44,212 bases of DNA from Opitutia bacterium (GTDB lineage Bacteria > Verrucomicrobiota > Verrucomicrobiia > Opitutales > Seribacteraceae), in contig PBLJ01000046.1 of NCBI GenBank assembly GCA_002721705.1, forward strand, positions 1-44,212. Reading direction: 5' to 3'. Below, in pieces: positions 17,720 through 26,554 of this stretch. Numbering within the stretch: the first letter of the stretch is position 1; each line of letters opens with the position of its first letter. Below the pieces are notes generated by a model. It made no database searches, had not been told where the DNA came from, and was given only the letters and a program-made list of their open reading frames with translations. The translations under genes were made by a program, and so were the position numbers.

Positions 17720-19561
17720 TTATTGAAGATGCTCCAAAAATCTTTTTGTCAGTTCGGAAACGTGAAAGGGCTGCCCTTGGATTTTAGAGTAAGAAATCGC
17801 GTCGATCAAATACTTGGAGCGGATGAGCATACTCAATTGACCCATATTCAATTCCGCAACGAGCACTTTCTTGAAACGCCCCAAAATTTCACCCAGGTCA
17901 TTTGGAAATGGACTAAGGTGACGCAAATGCACACTGCTCACGGAATAGCCTTCCGCTTGCAAATTGCCAACAGCTGAGCAAATCGCTCCGTAAGTTCCAC
18001 CCCATCCCAGCACGAGAAGATCGCCTTCCGGTTCCCCGAGAACTTCCAGAGGAGGAATGCTCTTCGCTATGGCAGCAACCTTGTCGGCTCGCAAATGAGT
18101 CATTTTCTCATGGTTTTCAGGATCGTAACTCACGTCACCCGCTTCATTCTTTTCAAGGCCTCCCACCCTGTGCTCCAAGCCCGCTTGACCGGGGATTGCC
18201 TGTTCTCGAGCCAAGGTTTCAGGATCACGCCTGTACACGACATACTCGTCTTCGGGATTGGCAAAAGGGATTTCCAGTTCCGGAATGGTGGAAAGATCGG
18301 GAATAGCCCAAGGTTCGGATCCATTGGCTATGTAAAGATCGCTTAGAAGAATCACCGGGGTCATATAGGTCAGGGCAATGCGAGCAGCCTCCAAGGCGGT
18401 ATCAAAGCAATCCGAAGCAGAGTGAGCAGCAATGATGGGAATTGGGCTGTCACCATTTCGGCAAAACATGCCTTGAAGCAAATCACTTTGCTCCACTTTA
18501 GTAGGTAGCCCTGTACTCGGTCCGCCGCGTTGGATATTACAGATAATGAGAGGCAATTCAGTTATGCTGGCCAACCCCATGAACTCGCTCTTCAAGCACA
18601 TTCCCGGTCCGCTGGTTGCGCAAACAGCCAAGTTACCAGTAAAACTTGCCCCGAGAGCAATTCCCATGGCTGCAATTTCATCCTCTGCTTGAACGGTCTT
18701 AACCCCGAAGCGCTTAAGCGCGGAAAGGCCTTCTAGAACTGGAGAAGCTGGGGTAATGGGATACCCTGCATAGAGCAGATCTCGCTTTGACTTCTTGCCT
18801 GCCACGGTCAATCCGTAGACCAAGGCCTCGTTACCAGAGATTTTACGATATCGACCAGCATCAGCAGGCGCCTTGGCAATCTGGTAACGATTCCGAGCCA
18901 CTTCCATGGTCTCGCCCAAGTTATACCCTGCCTTAAGGGCAAGAGAGTTAGCCTCTGCCACTACAGGCAAGCGCTTTCCCCACTTGTCTTGGAAAAACTT
19001 AAGGGTGGTCTCCAAGGTGCGGTCATAGACGAAATACATGAAACCCAAAGCGAGAAAGTTCTTGCATCGAGTTTTGTCCGATGGCTTCAAATCACACTCT
19101 GCCAAGGCTTCCTTGGTCAAGTTGGTCAAATCGATCTCGATAAGATTGTATTTGCTCCGTAAATCCTCGTCCTCCAGAGGGTTTTGTTCGTAACCAGCTT
19201 TGGCCAAATTGGCTCTTTTGAACGCATCACTGTTGACGACGAGCATACCACCAGGAACCAAATCAGCCAAATTGGACTTCAAGGCGGCCGGATTCATGGC
19301 GACCAAGGCATCCGGAGCATCTCCGGGGGTCAGGATTTGACGACTGCCAAATTGAATTTGAAAACCTGAGACACCGGCAAGGGTTCCTGCAGGCGCACGG
19401 ATTTCAGCAGGGAAATCAGGAAGCGTTGCGATATCATTCCCAGCAAAAGCAGTGGTGTCGGTGAAACGCTCCCCAACCGTTTGCATGCCATCACCAGAAT
19501 CTCCTGCAAATCGAACCACTGCAGACTCGATTTCCTTGAAACTGCCCTTTGCATCAATCAT
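17720..19561 (-). CDS. korA: 2-oxoacid:ferredoxin oxidoreductase, fused gamma-alpha subunit
   Basis: A 613-residue protein with an N-terminal gamma-type domain (VVRFAGDSGDGMQTVGERF, about residues 13-190) fused to an alpha-type pyrimidine-binding domain (GLTVAGKKSKRDLLYAGYPI, QAEDEIAAMGIALGASF, ATSGPGMCLKSEF) and a C-terminal domain (LVLGWGGTYGAI). This order is that of KorA. It forms the KorAB complex with the following gene. The ATG at 19561 has AGGTGG about nine bases upstream. The 181-base upstream gap is A/T-rich and probably holds the operon promoter. Confidence 0.93.
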   Translation of the reverse strand: MIDAKGSFKEIESAVVRFAGDSGDGMQTVGERFTDTTAFAGNDIATLPDFPAEIRAPAGTLAGVSGFQIQFGSRQILTPGDAPDALVAMNPAALKSNLADLVPGGMLVVNSDAFKRANLAKAGYEQNPLEDEDLRSKYNLIEIDLTNLTKEALAECDLKPSDKTRCKNFLALGFMYFVYDRTLETTLKFFQDKWGKRLPVVAEANSLALKAGYNLGETMEVARNRYQIAKAPADAGRYRKISGNEALVYGLTVAGKKSKRDLLYAGYPITPASPVLEGLSALKRFGVKTVQAEDEIAAMGIALGASFTGNLAVCATSGPGMCLKSEFMGLASITELPLIICNIQRGGPSTGLPTKVEQSDLLQGMFCRNGDSPIPIIAAHSASDCFDTALEAARIALTYMTPVILLSDLYIANGSEPWAIPDLSTIPELEIPFANPEDEYVVYRRDPETLAREQAIPGQAGLEHRVGGLEKNEAGDVSYDPENHEKMTHLRADKVAAIAKSIPPLEVLGEPEGDLLVLGWGGTYGAICSAVGNLQAEGYSVSSVHLRHLSPFPNDLGEILGRFKKVLVAELNMGQLSMLIRSKYLIDAISYSKIQGQPFHVSELTKRFLEHLQ

Positions 19562-19742
19562 TAGGCTAATCCACCTGGCAAATACTAATTAAATAATAAA
19601 GTCGGAACTTCATTTAGGATTAGAGAGCGCTTTTTCTACGTAAGTCCTTCGAAGGCAACCCAAAACTACACAAAACCGCACATTTCCAAATAACTTCAAA
19701 TCGTCCTGGGGGCAGGAGCAACCTGATCAACAAAAAACAAAT
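19562..19742. promoter_or_regulatory. Intergenic region upstream of korA
   Basis: This 181-base A/T-rich gap lies between the korA start and the stop of the upstream oxygenase gene. It must contain the korAB promoter. A small hairpin TCCTG-GGGG-CAGGA at 19704-19717 could help end the upstream transcript but lacks a good T-run. No riboswitch fold was recognised. Confidence 0.3.
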
Positions 19743-20336
19743 TTAACAAATGCCGGACAGCGGGAGGCTGAAGGTGTTGAATGCCAATGATATACGAACC
19801 CCACTAGAAAGGTTTTCCGCAACGCCGTGCTTTAAATCAGAGCGAAAGAGGACAATCTTTCCTTGAATCGGCTCCAAAACAAAATCTTCTTCGCCGTCCG
19901 CGCGAAAAAAAAGATTTCCACAATTCGCTGGAGCCTTGAGATAAAAAACGCCGGAGACGAAAGCCTCTTTTGAGTGATCGTGAACACCGGTGATCGCGCC
20001 TGGTCCAGCAAGGTTGAACCAAAAAGGAGGATTAGGGGAACTTCCGACCGGTTCATAAAGAGCAAGCAAGGGTTGCTTGTAAATCCGAACAGCCGCATCC
20101 CGGGCAAAGCCTATGACTTCCCTGGCGGCAGGAATCTTTTCGATAGGTAGGTAAGTATTCTCCCAGCGGTCGTTGATGCGATGGGAAAAAGTGAAATCGT
20201 CTTCCCTTTTTTCCAATGATTTCATCAAACGAAGGCTCAAGGCCTCCGCGTGCGGATACTGTATACGGTGTATCCTACTACCGTTGAAGGTGAACGTTTC
20301 TTCGCTGGGCATAGCAAAATATTCGTTGCTCGCCAT
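19743..20336 (-). CDS. Putative 2OG-Fe(II) oxygenase-like protein
   Basis: A protein of about 197 residues resembling the small putative 2-oxoglutarate/Fe(II) oxygenases (TIGR02466-like). Its jelly-roll motifs are TGVHDHSKEAFVSGVFYL with the first iron His, SDLKHGV with the distal His, and GVRISLAFNT with the Arg that binds 2-oxoglutarate. The substrate is unknown. The start is uncertain: the frame is open to an ATG at 20411, inside the end of the preceding lipoprotein gene, but those extra residues look non-conserved. ATG 20336 or 20312 also fit, and none has a clear ribosome-binding site. It is probably cytosolic. Confidence 0.7.
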   Translation of the reverse strand: MASNEYFAMPSEETFTFNGSRIHRIQYPHAEALSLRLMKSLEKREDDFTFSHRINDRWENTYLPIEKIPAAREVIGFARDAAVRIYKQPLLALYEPVGSSPNPPFWFNLAGPGAITGVHDHSKEAFVSGVFYLKAPANCGNLFFRADGEEDFVLEPIQGKIVLFRSDLKHGVAENLSSGVRISLAFNTFSLPLSGIC

Positions 20337-20394
20337 TAAAAGCAAACAAGGAAGGGAATAAGCAATCTGGCAACGAAGACAAAACAAGGGACGA

Positions 20395-20835
20395 TTATTC
20401 GTCGCCCCCATCTATATCGATTTTCATCAGTTGCTCGCCAACCTTCTTGGTGGCACCGAGAACCTCTTTTCCCCATGATTTCTCACGGATACGCTTTTCT
20501 TCATCAAGGATATCCTCAAAGGCATCCTGAAACCTGTCCTCGTAATCATCCTCTAGCACATCTTTCAAGTCCCTGAGTTCGCTTTTGCTCATCTCATCAA
20601 GCAGGTCGTCCCGCTCCTTTCTGAGTTCCTTTATGTTATCGGCGATGGCCTCGATGTCTTCAATGGAATCCTCCGCGGAATCACGGTCTTCAATATTGTC
20701 AAGGATTTCAGCCAAGTTTTCCAACTCCTCCACAATGTCCTCGGTATTGGATTCAATCGAAGCTCCACAACCAGACAAAAGCAAACAAGCGAGCAGTGGG
20801 GCAAGAAACAGGTAGAGGGAGTGTAGGTTTTTCAT
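20395..20835 (-). CDS. Acidic helical lipoprotein
   Basis: A 146-residue lipoprotein: signal with hydrophobic core LFLAPLLACLLLSGC (Cys23 as lipidated residue), then a very acidic, Glu/Asp-rich segment with helical, coiled-coil spacing (EDIVEELENLAEILDNIEDR, KELRKERDDLLDEMSKSELR). It shares organisation and several motifs (D-x-ESAE/DSAE, IADN/IANEL, M-SK) with the lipoprotein encoded at 20984-21385, so the two look like tandem paralogues. Asp follows neither +2 nor +3 directly, so export to the outer membrane is possible. Function unknown. Confidence 0.8.
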   Translation of the reverse strand: MKNLHSLYLFLAPLLACLLLSGCGASIESNTEDIVEELENLAEILDNIEDRDSAEDSIEDIEAIADNIKELRKERDDLLDEMSKSELRDLKDVLEDDYEDRFQDAFEDILDEEKRIREKSWGKEVLGATKKVGEQLMKIDIDGGDE

Positions 20836-20983
20836 AATTTAATCGTTATAGGATGAACAATGAAGACAATTATTGGCAAAAGAAATCAAGACGATTAATT
20901 GCTTGAGGTCTTGGCCCTATGAAAAGTTTATCTAGAGTGAACGCAAATCCTGAGAAAAAGACGAATTTTCAGTAAATTTCCTC

Positions 20984-21385
20984 TTATTTCTTATCGAGTT
21001 TGATACCTTGCAGAGCTTTCGCAATCTCCGCTCCATATGGAGACGTAGCCATTCTGAACATGTGGCCAAAGGTGTCACGAAAAGCTTCACGGGCATCATC
21101 TCGATATTTTTCCTCGATTTCATTTTTCTCTTCTTTGGACATGTCCTTCTCTAGTTCCTCATATTCTTCAGCCAACTCATTCAATTCGTTTGCGATCGAC
21201 TCGATCTCGGCCTTGTGGGCTTCCGCTGATTCCTTGTCGTCTACTTTTTCAAGAACATCGTTCAACTCCTTAATTTTGTCGATCATCTCCCCCATGACAG
21301 AATCCGGAGAAGAGCCGCAACCCGTCAACAAAATGGGTAGCAAGAGAGCGAAAGTCGTCAGCACGGAAGTTTGATAAAGTTTCAT
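20984..21385 (-). CDS. Acidic helical lipoprotein, paralogue
   Basis: A 133-residue lipoprotein with signal FALLLPILLTGC and a following acidic coiled-coil region (EMIDKIKELNDVLEKVDDKE, LAEEYEELEKDMSKEEKNEI). The layout and local motifs match the neighbouring lipoprotein at 20395-20835, which it precedes in transcription order with a 148-base gap. That gap is wide enough for a second promoter. The C-terminus differs (FGHMFRMATSPYGAEIAKAL). No function is recognised; a periplasm-facing structural or chaperone-like part is only a guess. Confidence 0.78.
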   Translation of the reverse strand: MKLYQTSVLTTFALLLPILLTGCGSSPDSVMGEMIDKIKELNDVLEKVDDKESAEAHKAEIESIANELNELAEEYEELEKDMSKEEKNEIEEKYRDDAREAFRDTFGHMFRMATSPYGAEIAKALQGIKLDKK

Positions 21386-21488
21386 GAATGCGTTCGTTTA
21401 GGATTAAAGAATTAAGTCGGGGCACTTCAAAACAGTTGCAATCAGCGGTCAAGGTGAAACCCCATAAAAGGTTGCATCCAGATTGAGC

Positions 21489-21965
21489 TTAGCGAAACAA
21501 GTGGGAGATCCAGTCTTGCTGTTCAGGAAAACGCTGCATGATTTCATTTCCATTGATCAATTCGAAATCGGCAAAGTCAAAACCAGGGCAAACGGAGCAT
21601 CCGATCAAACACCAATCGTTCTCGACCAGCAATTCCGCCCCGAAGACAGTTCCTGCGGGGATCGTCAATTGAGGCGTTTCCCCCTCGGACATACGATTAC
21701 CCAAAGATCTTTTCTCGTATCCAGACTCGGTGAAGAGGTGAACCTTCAATCCACACCCCGCGTGGTAGTACCAAGTCTCGTCGCTCCTCAAGCGGTGCAG
21801 CGCGGAACGTTCATGCGGTGCGAGGAGGTAATAGATACTAGTGGAAGCAAATCGTTCACCGCGTGTCAGACGCACCTTATCCTCTGACTGATAAGTGCGG
21901 CGGTACCAACCACCCTCGGGATGCTTTTCCAAGCGGAGGTTTTGAATAATTTCCTCGGCGGTCAC
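21489..21965 (-). CDS. DUF985 cupin-family protein
   Basis: A 158-residue single-domain cupin of the DUF985 family: N-terminal EKHPEGGWYRRTYQS, then SIYYLLAPHERSALHRLRSD, ETWYYHAGCGLKVHLF, PAGTVFGAELL and CSVCPGFDFADFEL. The His residues in the beta-barrel could bind a metal. The molecular role is not established. The GTG at 21965 gives the usual family N-terminus (MTAEEIIQNL) but lies only nine bases after the end of tRNA-Pro, leaving no room for a ribosome-binding site. The message may come from the tRNA transcript. Confidence 0.85.
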   Translation of the reverse strand: MTAEEIIQNLRLEKHPEGGWYRRTYQSEDKVRLTRGERFASTSIYYLLAPHERSALHRLRSDETWYYHAGCGLKVHLFTESGYEKRSLGNRMSEGETPQLTIPAGTVFGAELLVENDWCLIGCSVCPGFDFADFELINGNEIMQRFPEQQDWISHLFR

Positions 21966-21974
21966 GAAAAAGAG

Positions 21975-22049
21975 TCGGGACGGTGAGATTCGAACTCACG
22001 ACTTCCTGCTCCCAAAGCAGGCGCGCTAACCAGGCTGCGCCACGTCCCG
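21975..22049 (-). tRNA. tRNA-Pro (anticodon TGG)
   Basis: A 75-nt cloverleaf on the minus strand: acceptor CGGGACG/CGTCCCG with discriminator A, anticodon stem CCTGC/GCAGG and loop TTTGGGA, so the anticodon is UGG, and T-arm GTGAGTTCGAATCTCAC. No CCA is encoded, unlike the tRNA-Leu in this window. CTCTTTTT follows directly. Confidence 0.96.
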
Positions 22050-22168
22050 TAAGATAAAGCGAGATACACTATGCGCCGAAGGAAGAGTGGCAAGTAAAAG
22101 GCGAAAGGAAGAATTGTTTAGCAGGTTGCTTGACCATAACCGCAGTTTATTGCTTGATGGAAGGCAAA

Positions 22169-22729
22169 ATGAGCGAGACCAATGAGCAAGAGGAGATGAA
22201 AACCAACGAGTTGGCGGGTATGCAATTCGCGAACGTCGAATTGACTCTTTCGGAAATGCAAACCGGGCCCATCACTCATCTTGCCGATGAAAGTGGATCA
22301 AACAGCGGTCTCGGGCAATTGGCGAAGTTGGGAGCGGAAGGTTTTTCATTGGTCGCAGTCACGCCAAAGGAAAACGGTCGCGCCTTGGCTTTCTTGCAAA
22401 GACCCGTTCAAACCGAACGAGAGTTGAACTTCATACGCAACGCCTTCCTCCTAGAGGATATTTTGCAAATCGAAGTCGAAGATTTTCCGAAAGTGATCGA
22501 TGCCATCGACGTCGATGACTTGATCGTTGCGCTCAAACCCGCAAGCGATGCCCTCCGTAAGCTCTTTTTCGATGCCTTACCGGAGAAAGCATCGCTTTCC
22601 TTGCAAGAACAGATCGAGTTCCTCATGCCCAAAAGCCTGCGAGCTGCGGAAGCTGCTCAGGAACGTGTCCTCCGAGCAGTCAAGTCGCTGATTCGCTCCA
22701 AAGAGGTCAGTCTGCAATCAAACGATTGA
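22169..22729 (+). CDS. DUF4177-like domain fused to FliG C-terminal-like domain
   Basis: A 186-residue soluble protein with two recognisable parts. Residues 18-79 resemble DUF4177 (FANVELTL, then LAKLGAEGFSLVAVTPKENG and ALAFLQRP). Residues 92-181 follow the pattern of the FliG C-terminal domain: AFLLEDILQ, VIDAIDVDDLIVALKPASDA, FFDALPEKASLSL, AAQERVLRAVKSL. The DD pair of the torque helix is kept, but the conserved MS-x-R-A reads LPEKA. The N and middle FliG domains are missing and no flagellar genes are nearby. I chose the ATG at 22169, with GGAAGG just upstream; ATG 22157 is also possible. Function unknown; it could be an adaptor reusing the FliG fold. Confidence 0.72.
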   Translation: MSETNEQEEMKTNELAGMQFANVELTLSEMQTGPITHLADESGSNSGLGQLAKLGAEGFSLVAVTPKENGRALAFLQRPVQTERELNFIRNAFLLEDILQIEVEDFPKVIDAIDVDDLIVALKPASDALRKLFFDALPEKASLSLQEQIEFLMPKSLRAAEAAQERVLRAVKSLIRSKEVSLQSND

Positions 22730-22776
22730 CTGCAAGATTTTCTTCTACCGATCAAAAGATTTCGCCTCTCTTTGTG

Positions 22777-22805
22777 TTTACAAAAACGTATCAACGTATC
22801 ATGAT
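22777..22805 (+). promoter_or_regulatory. Predicted metH promoter
   Basis: TTTACA (22777-22782) and CATGAT (22800-22805) are 17 bases apart. Transcription would begin near 22812, about eight bases before the metH ATG, giving an almost leaderless mRNA. The palindrome at 22789-22814 covers the spacer and the -10 box. Confidence 0.4.
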
Positions 22806-22814
22806 ATGTTGATA
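22789..22814. promoter_or_regulatory. 26-bp palindromic operator-like site before metH
   Basis: TATCAAC, one base, TATCATGATA, one base, GTTGATA forms a palindrome with 12 of 13 base pairs matched (only 22796/22807 differ). It overlaps the likely -10 box of metH. The size and A/T-rich symmetry fit a winged-helix repressor of the ArsR type; ArsR-family regulators of the methionine/SAH cycle (SahR-like) are known to control metH in other bacteria. The regulator gene is not in this window, so its identity is an inference. Confidence 0.65.
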
Positions 22815-22819
22815 TATTA

Positions 22820-25800
22820 ATGAACACGAAAGATAGAGCACGAGCGGCGCAGAAGAATTTGGAAGCGCTTGCGCGTGAAAGAATCGCGTTTCTAGATGGT
22901 GCGATGGGTACCATGATTCAGCGTCATGAGTTGGAGGAAGAAGACTTTCAAGGTGACTTGTTCAAGGGGCATGCAAAGGAATTGAAAGGCAACAACGATT
23001 TATTGAGTCTGACCAGACCGGAGCTGATTAAGGATATCCATCGTTCGTATTTCGCGGCAGGTAGCGACATCGTTGAGACGAACACCTTCAACAGCACCAC
23101 GATCGCAATGGCTGACTACGATCTGGAAGACGCGGTGCCGGATATCAACCTGTCGGCAGCTCGTTTGGCGCGAGAAGCAGCTGACGAGGCCATGGCCAAG
23201 AATCCAGGACGACCTCTCTTCGTGGCAGGAGCGATGGGCCCGACCAATCGAACCGCCTCGCTGTCACCCGAGGTCAATGATCCGGCTAAGAGAAACGTCA
23301 CCTTCGACGAACTCGTCGCAGCTTACCTGCAACAAGGCAGATCCTTGGTGGAAGGTGGTGTAGACCTGCTCCTGCCGGAAACGACCTTCGACACGCTGAA
23401 CCTAAAGGCTGCCCTCTTTGCGATCGAGGAATTGTTCGACGACCTCGGTTATCGACTACCCGTCATGATTTCGGTAACGATCACCGATGCATCGGGTCGC
23501 ACGCTGTCAGGGCAAACCACCGAGGCTTGCTGGAATTCGATTCTACACGCCAAGCCTTTGGCCGTGGGGCTGAATTGCGCTCTGGGAGCCGACGCGATGC
23601 GTCCCTACGTTCAGACCCTCTCCAGAATCGCCGATTGCCCCGTCCATTGCTACCCTAATGCCGGACTCCCGAACCCGTTGGCTCCGACTGGTTACGATGA
23701 AACCCCAGAGGACACTGCGAAAGCCTTGGAAGGATTCGCAAGCGAAGGCTTGCTTAACCTGGCAGGAGGTTGCTGCGGGACCACTCCCGAGCACATTGCC
23801 GCCATTGTTGAAACTTTAGCCGCGTACCCGCCACGGCAAATTCCTGAAATCGAGCCGGCTCTTCGACTCAGCGGGTTGGAGGCGTTCGAACTCAAGGGAC
23901 AGGAAGCGCCTTTCTTGATGGTAGGTGAACGCACCAACGTAACCGGATCTCCAAGGTTTCGCAAACTGATCGAGAAAGACGATTTCGAAACCGCGCTCAG
24001 CGTGGCCAAGCAACAAGTTGAAAACGGAGCAAACGTAATAGACGTAAATTTCGACGCTGCCCTTCTGGACGGCGAAGCCTGCATGTCGAGATTCCTGAAC
24101 CTAGTGGCGAGTGAACCGGACATTGCTCGGGTCCCCATAATGATCGACAGCTCGAAATGGTCCGTGATCGAGGCGGGACTGAAGGTGGCTCAAGGCAAAT
24201 GCATCATCAATTCCATAAGCCTCAAGGAAGGTGAAGATACGTTCAAGAAGCAGGCTCGCATGGCGCAGCGCTACGGCGCCGCGGTCGTGGTGATGGCCTT
24301 CGACGAGAATGGTCAAGCAGCTACCTTGGAGGATAAAGTGAGTATTTGCGAGCGAGCCTACTTGATCCTCGTGAACGAGGTAGGTTTCCCTCCAGAGGAC
24401 GTCATATTCGACCCAAACGTCCTCACCATCGCTACGGGCATTTCCGAACATGACGCTTACGGAAAAGATTTCATCGAGGCCATTCGTGAAATCAAGAAGC
24501 GTTGCCCTCATGCCAGAACAAGCGGAGGCATAAGCAACGTATCCTTTTCATTTAGAGGAAACAACGTGGTGCGCGAGGCAATGCACGCATCTTTCCTGTA
24601 TCATGCCGTGAAAGCGGGACTGGACATGGGGATCGTCAATGCAGGAATGCTTGCAGTTTACGAGGAAGTCGAACCCGAGCTCAAGAAATGCGTGGAGGAA
24701 GTCGTGCTGAATCACGATTCAGATGCAGCCGAACGACTTCTCGAATTCGCCGAAAAGGTGAAGGGGCAAGCGACCGACAAAAAAGCAACTGGTCCCGATT
24801 TATCTTGGCGAAAAGCCACGGTGGCCGAAAGGTTGTCCCATGCATTGGTGAAGGGAATCGGAGATTTCGCCGAAGAAGACGCAGAGGAAGCTCGCCAATT
24901 GCTGGGGCGCCCCTTGGACGTCATAGAGGGCCCCTTGATGGACGGCATGAAGATTGTCGGGAAACTGTTCGGCGATGGAAAGATGTTCCTGCCTCAAGTC
25001 GTCAAAAGCGCCCGCGTGATGAAAAGGGCCGTGGCTTACCTGGAACCCTTCATGGAAGCGGAAAAAGAAGCCTCTGCCAGCAGCAAGCAAGGCACGATGG
25101 TAATCGCAACCGTAAAGGGAGACGTGCACGACATTGGAAAGAACATCGTCGGCGTGGTGCTCGCTTGCAACAATTGGGAAGTCGTCGACTTGGGAGTAAT
25201 GGTTTCGTGCGAGGAAATACTGGAAGCCGCCCGCAAGAACAACGCGGACGTCATAGGATTAAGCGGTCTCATTACCCCATCCCTCGACGAAATGACGCGA
25301 AATGCCGCCGAAATGAAACGACAAGGCTTCGAGTTGCCTCTTCTCATTGGTGGAGCCACCACGAACAAAGCCCATACGGCCATCAAAATAGCCCCCGAAT
25401 ACGATCATGCAGTGGTTCACGTGACCGATGCATCGCTCGTGGTCAACGTCTGCAACGATCTTACTCATCCAGAGAAGAAAGAGGCCTACGTGGCCAAGAT
25501 TCAAAAGCAGCAAGAGCAGAGAAGAAAAAAACACGCGGAGCAGAACCCACCTAAGCTCCTGAGTCTCGCAAACGCTCGCAGCCTATCATGGCAACCGGAT
25601 TGGACAAGACATACACCTCCAGCACCGAATCCCGAGAAACTAGGAGTCACCGTGTTCGATGAAGTGCCTTTGGATGAGGTCGTCGAGTATTTCGACTGGT
25701 CCCCTTTCTTCTGGTCGTGGGAACTCAAGGGAAAGTATCCGCAAATCCTGGAACGAGAAGGCGTTGGAGAGCAAGCAACGGCTCTTTTTGAAGACACAGC

Positions 25801-26530
25801 CCCCATACTGGAGAAAATCATTGAAGAGAAACTGTTTCGGTGCCGTGCCGCGATCGGCCTTTGGCCTGCCCACTCAGTTGGTGACGACGTCGTGATTTAT
25901 GCGGACGAAAACCGTGACTCGCCAGTCGCAACCTTTCATTTCTTGAGACGCCAGCAGGAAATCCTTTCAGAGAAGGTACAGTACTGCCTTGCGGATTACG
26001 TGGCGGCAAAGGATTCGGGAGTTGCGGATTATCTCGGCGCTTTCGCCGTGACCACTGGGTTCGAGGTCGATGCATACGCCAAGACCTTGGAGGAAGCCGG
26101 CGACGACTACACGAGCATCATCGTGAAGGCTCTAGGTGACCGTTTCGCCGAAGCCATGGCCGAGTATATGCATAGCAAGATAAGGGAATGGTGGGGGTTT
26201 GGCGAAAACGAAGCCCTCTCCAACGAGGACTTGATCGACGAAAAATACCAAGGCATTCGTCCCGCCTCAGGTTACCCGTCCCAACCCGACCACACGGAAA
26301 AAGACGAAATTTGGAAAGCATTGGACGTAGAAGCGAACACAGGTATTCAATTGACCGAATCTAGAGCCATGAATCCGGCTGCCTCCGTATCCGGATTATA
26401 CTTCTCTCATCCCGAATCGAAGTATTTCAATTTAGGCCGCATCGGTCCCGATCAAGTCGAGGATTACGCAAGGCGCAAAGGTTGGTCGATCGAAGAGGCC
26501 GAAAAATGGCTGAGCCCCAACTTGGGGTAA
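22820..26530 (+). CDS. metH: Cobalamin-dependent methionine synthase
   Basis: A full-length 1236-residue MetH, close to the 1227 of E. coli. Domain order: homocysteine domain (about 18-345; [29 protein letters not shown], zinc [10 protein letters not shown]), folate domain (about 360-640; [15 protein letters not shown]), B12 cap and cobalamin domain (about 650-900; [14 protein letters not shown] with the cobalt-binding His) and the SAM-binding reactivation domain (about 920-1225; [15 protein letters not shown]). It transfers methyl from methyl-THF to homocysteine through methylcobalamin. No cobalamin riboswitch was seen upstream; a palindrome overlaps the promoter. No Shine-Dalgarno sequence precedes the ATG. 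Confidence 0.98.
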   Translation: MNTKDRARAAQKNLEALARERIAFLDGAMGTMIQRHELEEEDFQGDLFKGHAKELKGNNDLLSLTRPELIKDIHRSYFAAGSDIVETNTFNSTTIAMADYDLEDAVPDINLSAARLAREAADEAMAKNPGRPLFVAGAMGPTNRTASLSPEVNDPAKRNVTFDELVAAYLQQGRSLVEGGVDLLLPETTFDTLNLKAALFAIEELFDDLGYRLPVMISVTITDASGRTLSGQTTEACWNSILHAKPLAVGLNCALGADAMRPYVQTLSRIADCPVHCYPNAGLPNPLAPTGYDETPEDTAKALEGFASEGLLNLAGGCCGTTPEHIAAIVETLAAYPPRQIPEIEPALRLSGLEAFELKGQEAPFLMVGERTNVTGSPRFRKLIEKDDFETALSVAKQQVENGANVIDVNFDAALLDGEACMSRFLNLVASEPDIARVPIMIDSSKWSVIEAGLKVAQGKCIINSISLKEGEDTFKKQARMAQRYGAAVVVMAFDENGQAATLEDKVSICERAYLILVNEVGFPPEDVIFDPNVLTIATGISEHDAYGKDFIEAIREIKKRCPHARTSGGISNVSFSFRGNNVVREAMHASFLYHAVKAGLDMGIVNAGMLAVYEEVEPELKKCVEEVVLNHDSDAAERLLEFAEKVKGQATDKKATGPDLSWRKATVAERLSHALVKGIGDFAEEDAEEARQLLGRPLDVIEGPLMDGMKIVGKLFGDGKMFLPQVVKSARVMKRAVAYLEPFMEAEKEASASSKQGTMVIATVKGDVHDIGKNIVGVVLACNNWEVVDLGVMVSCEEILEAARKNNADVIGLSGLITPSLDEMTRNAAEMKRQGFELPLLIGGATTNKAHTAIKIAPEYDHAVVHVTDASLVVNVCNDLTHPEKKEAYVAKIQKQQEQRRKKHAEQNPPKLLSLANARSLSWQPDWTRHTPPAPNPEKLGVTVFDEVPLDEVVEYFDWSPFFWSWELKGKYPQILEREGVGEQATALFEDTAPILEKIIEEKLFRCRAAIGLWPAHSVGDDVVIYADENRDSPVATFHFLRRQQEILSEKVQYCLADYVAAKDSGVADYLGAFAVTTGFEVDAYAKTLEEAGDDYTSIIVKALGDRFAEAMAEYMHSKIREWWGFGENEALSNEDLIDEKYQGIRPASGYPSQPDHTEKDEIWKALDVEANTGIQLTESRAMNPAASVSGLYFSHPESKYFNLGRIGPDQVEDYARRKGWSIEEAEKWLSPNLG

Positions 26531-26554
26531 ATAAACCCAGCGCAGGAGCCAGAG

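Noticed and set aside
22730..22819. Cobalamin or SAM riboswitch before metH
   Set aside because: The gap is only 90 bases, with no conserved riboswitch core; a palindrome overlapping a promoter explains the region better.
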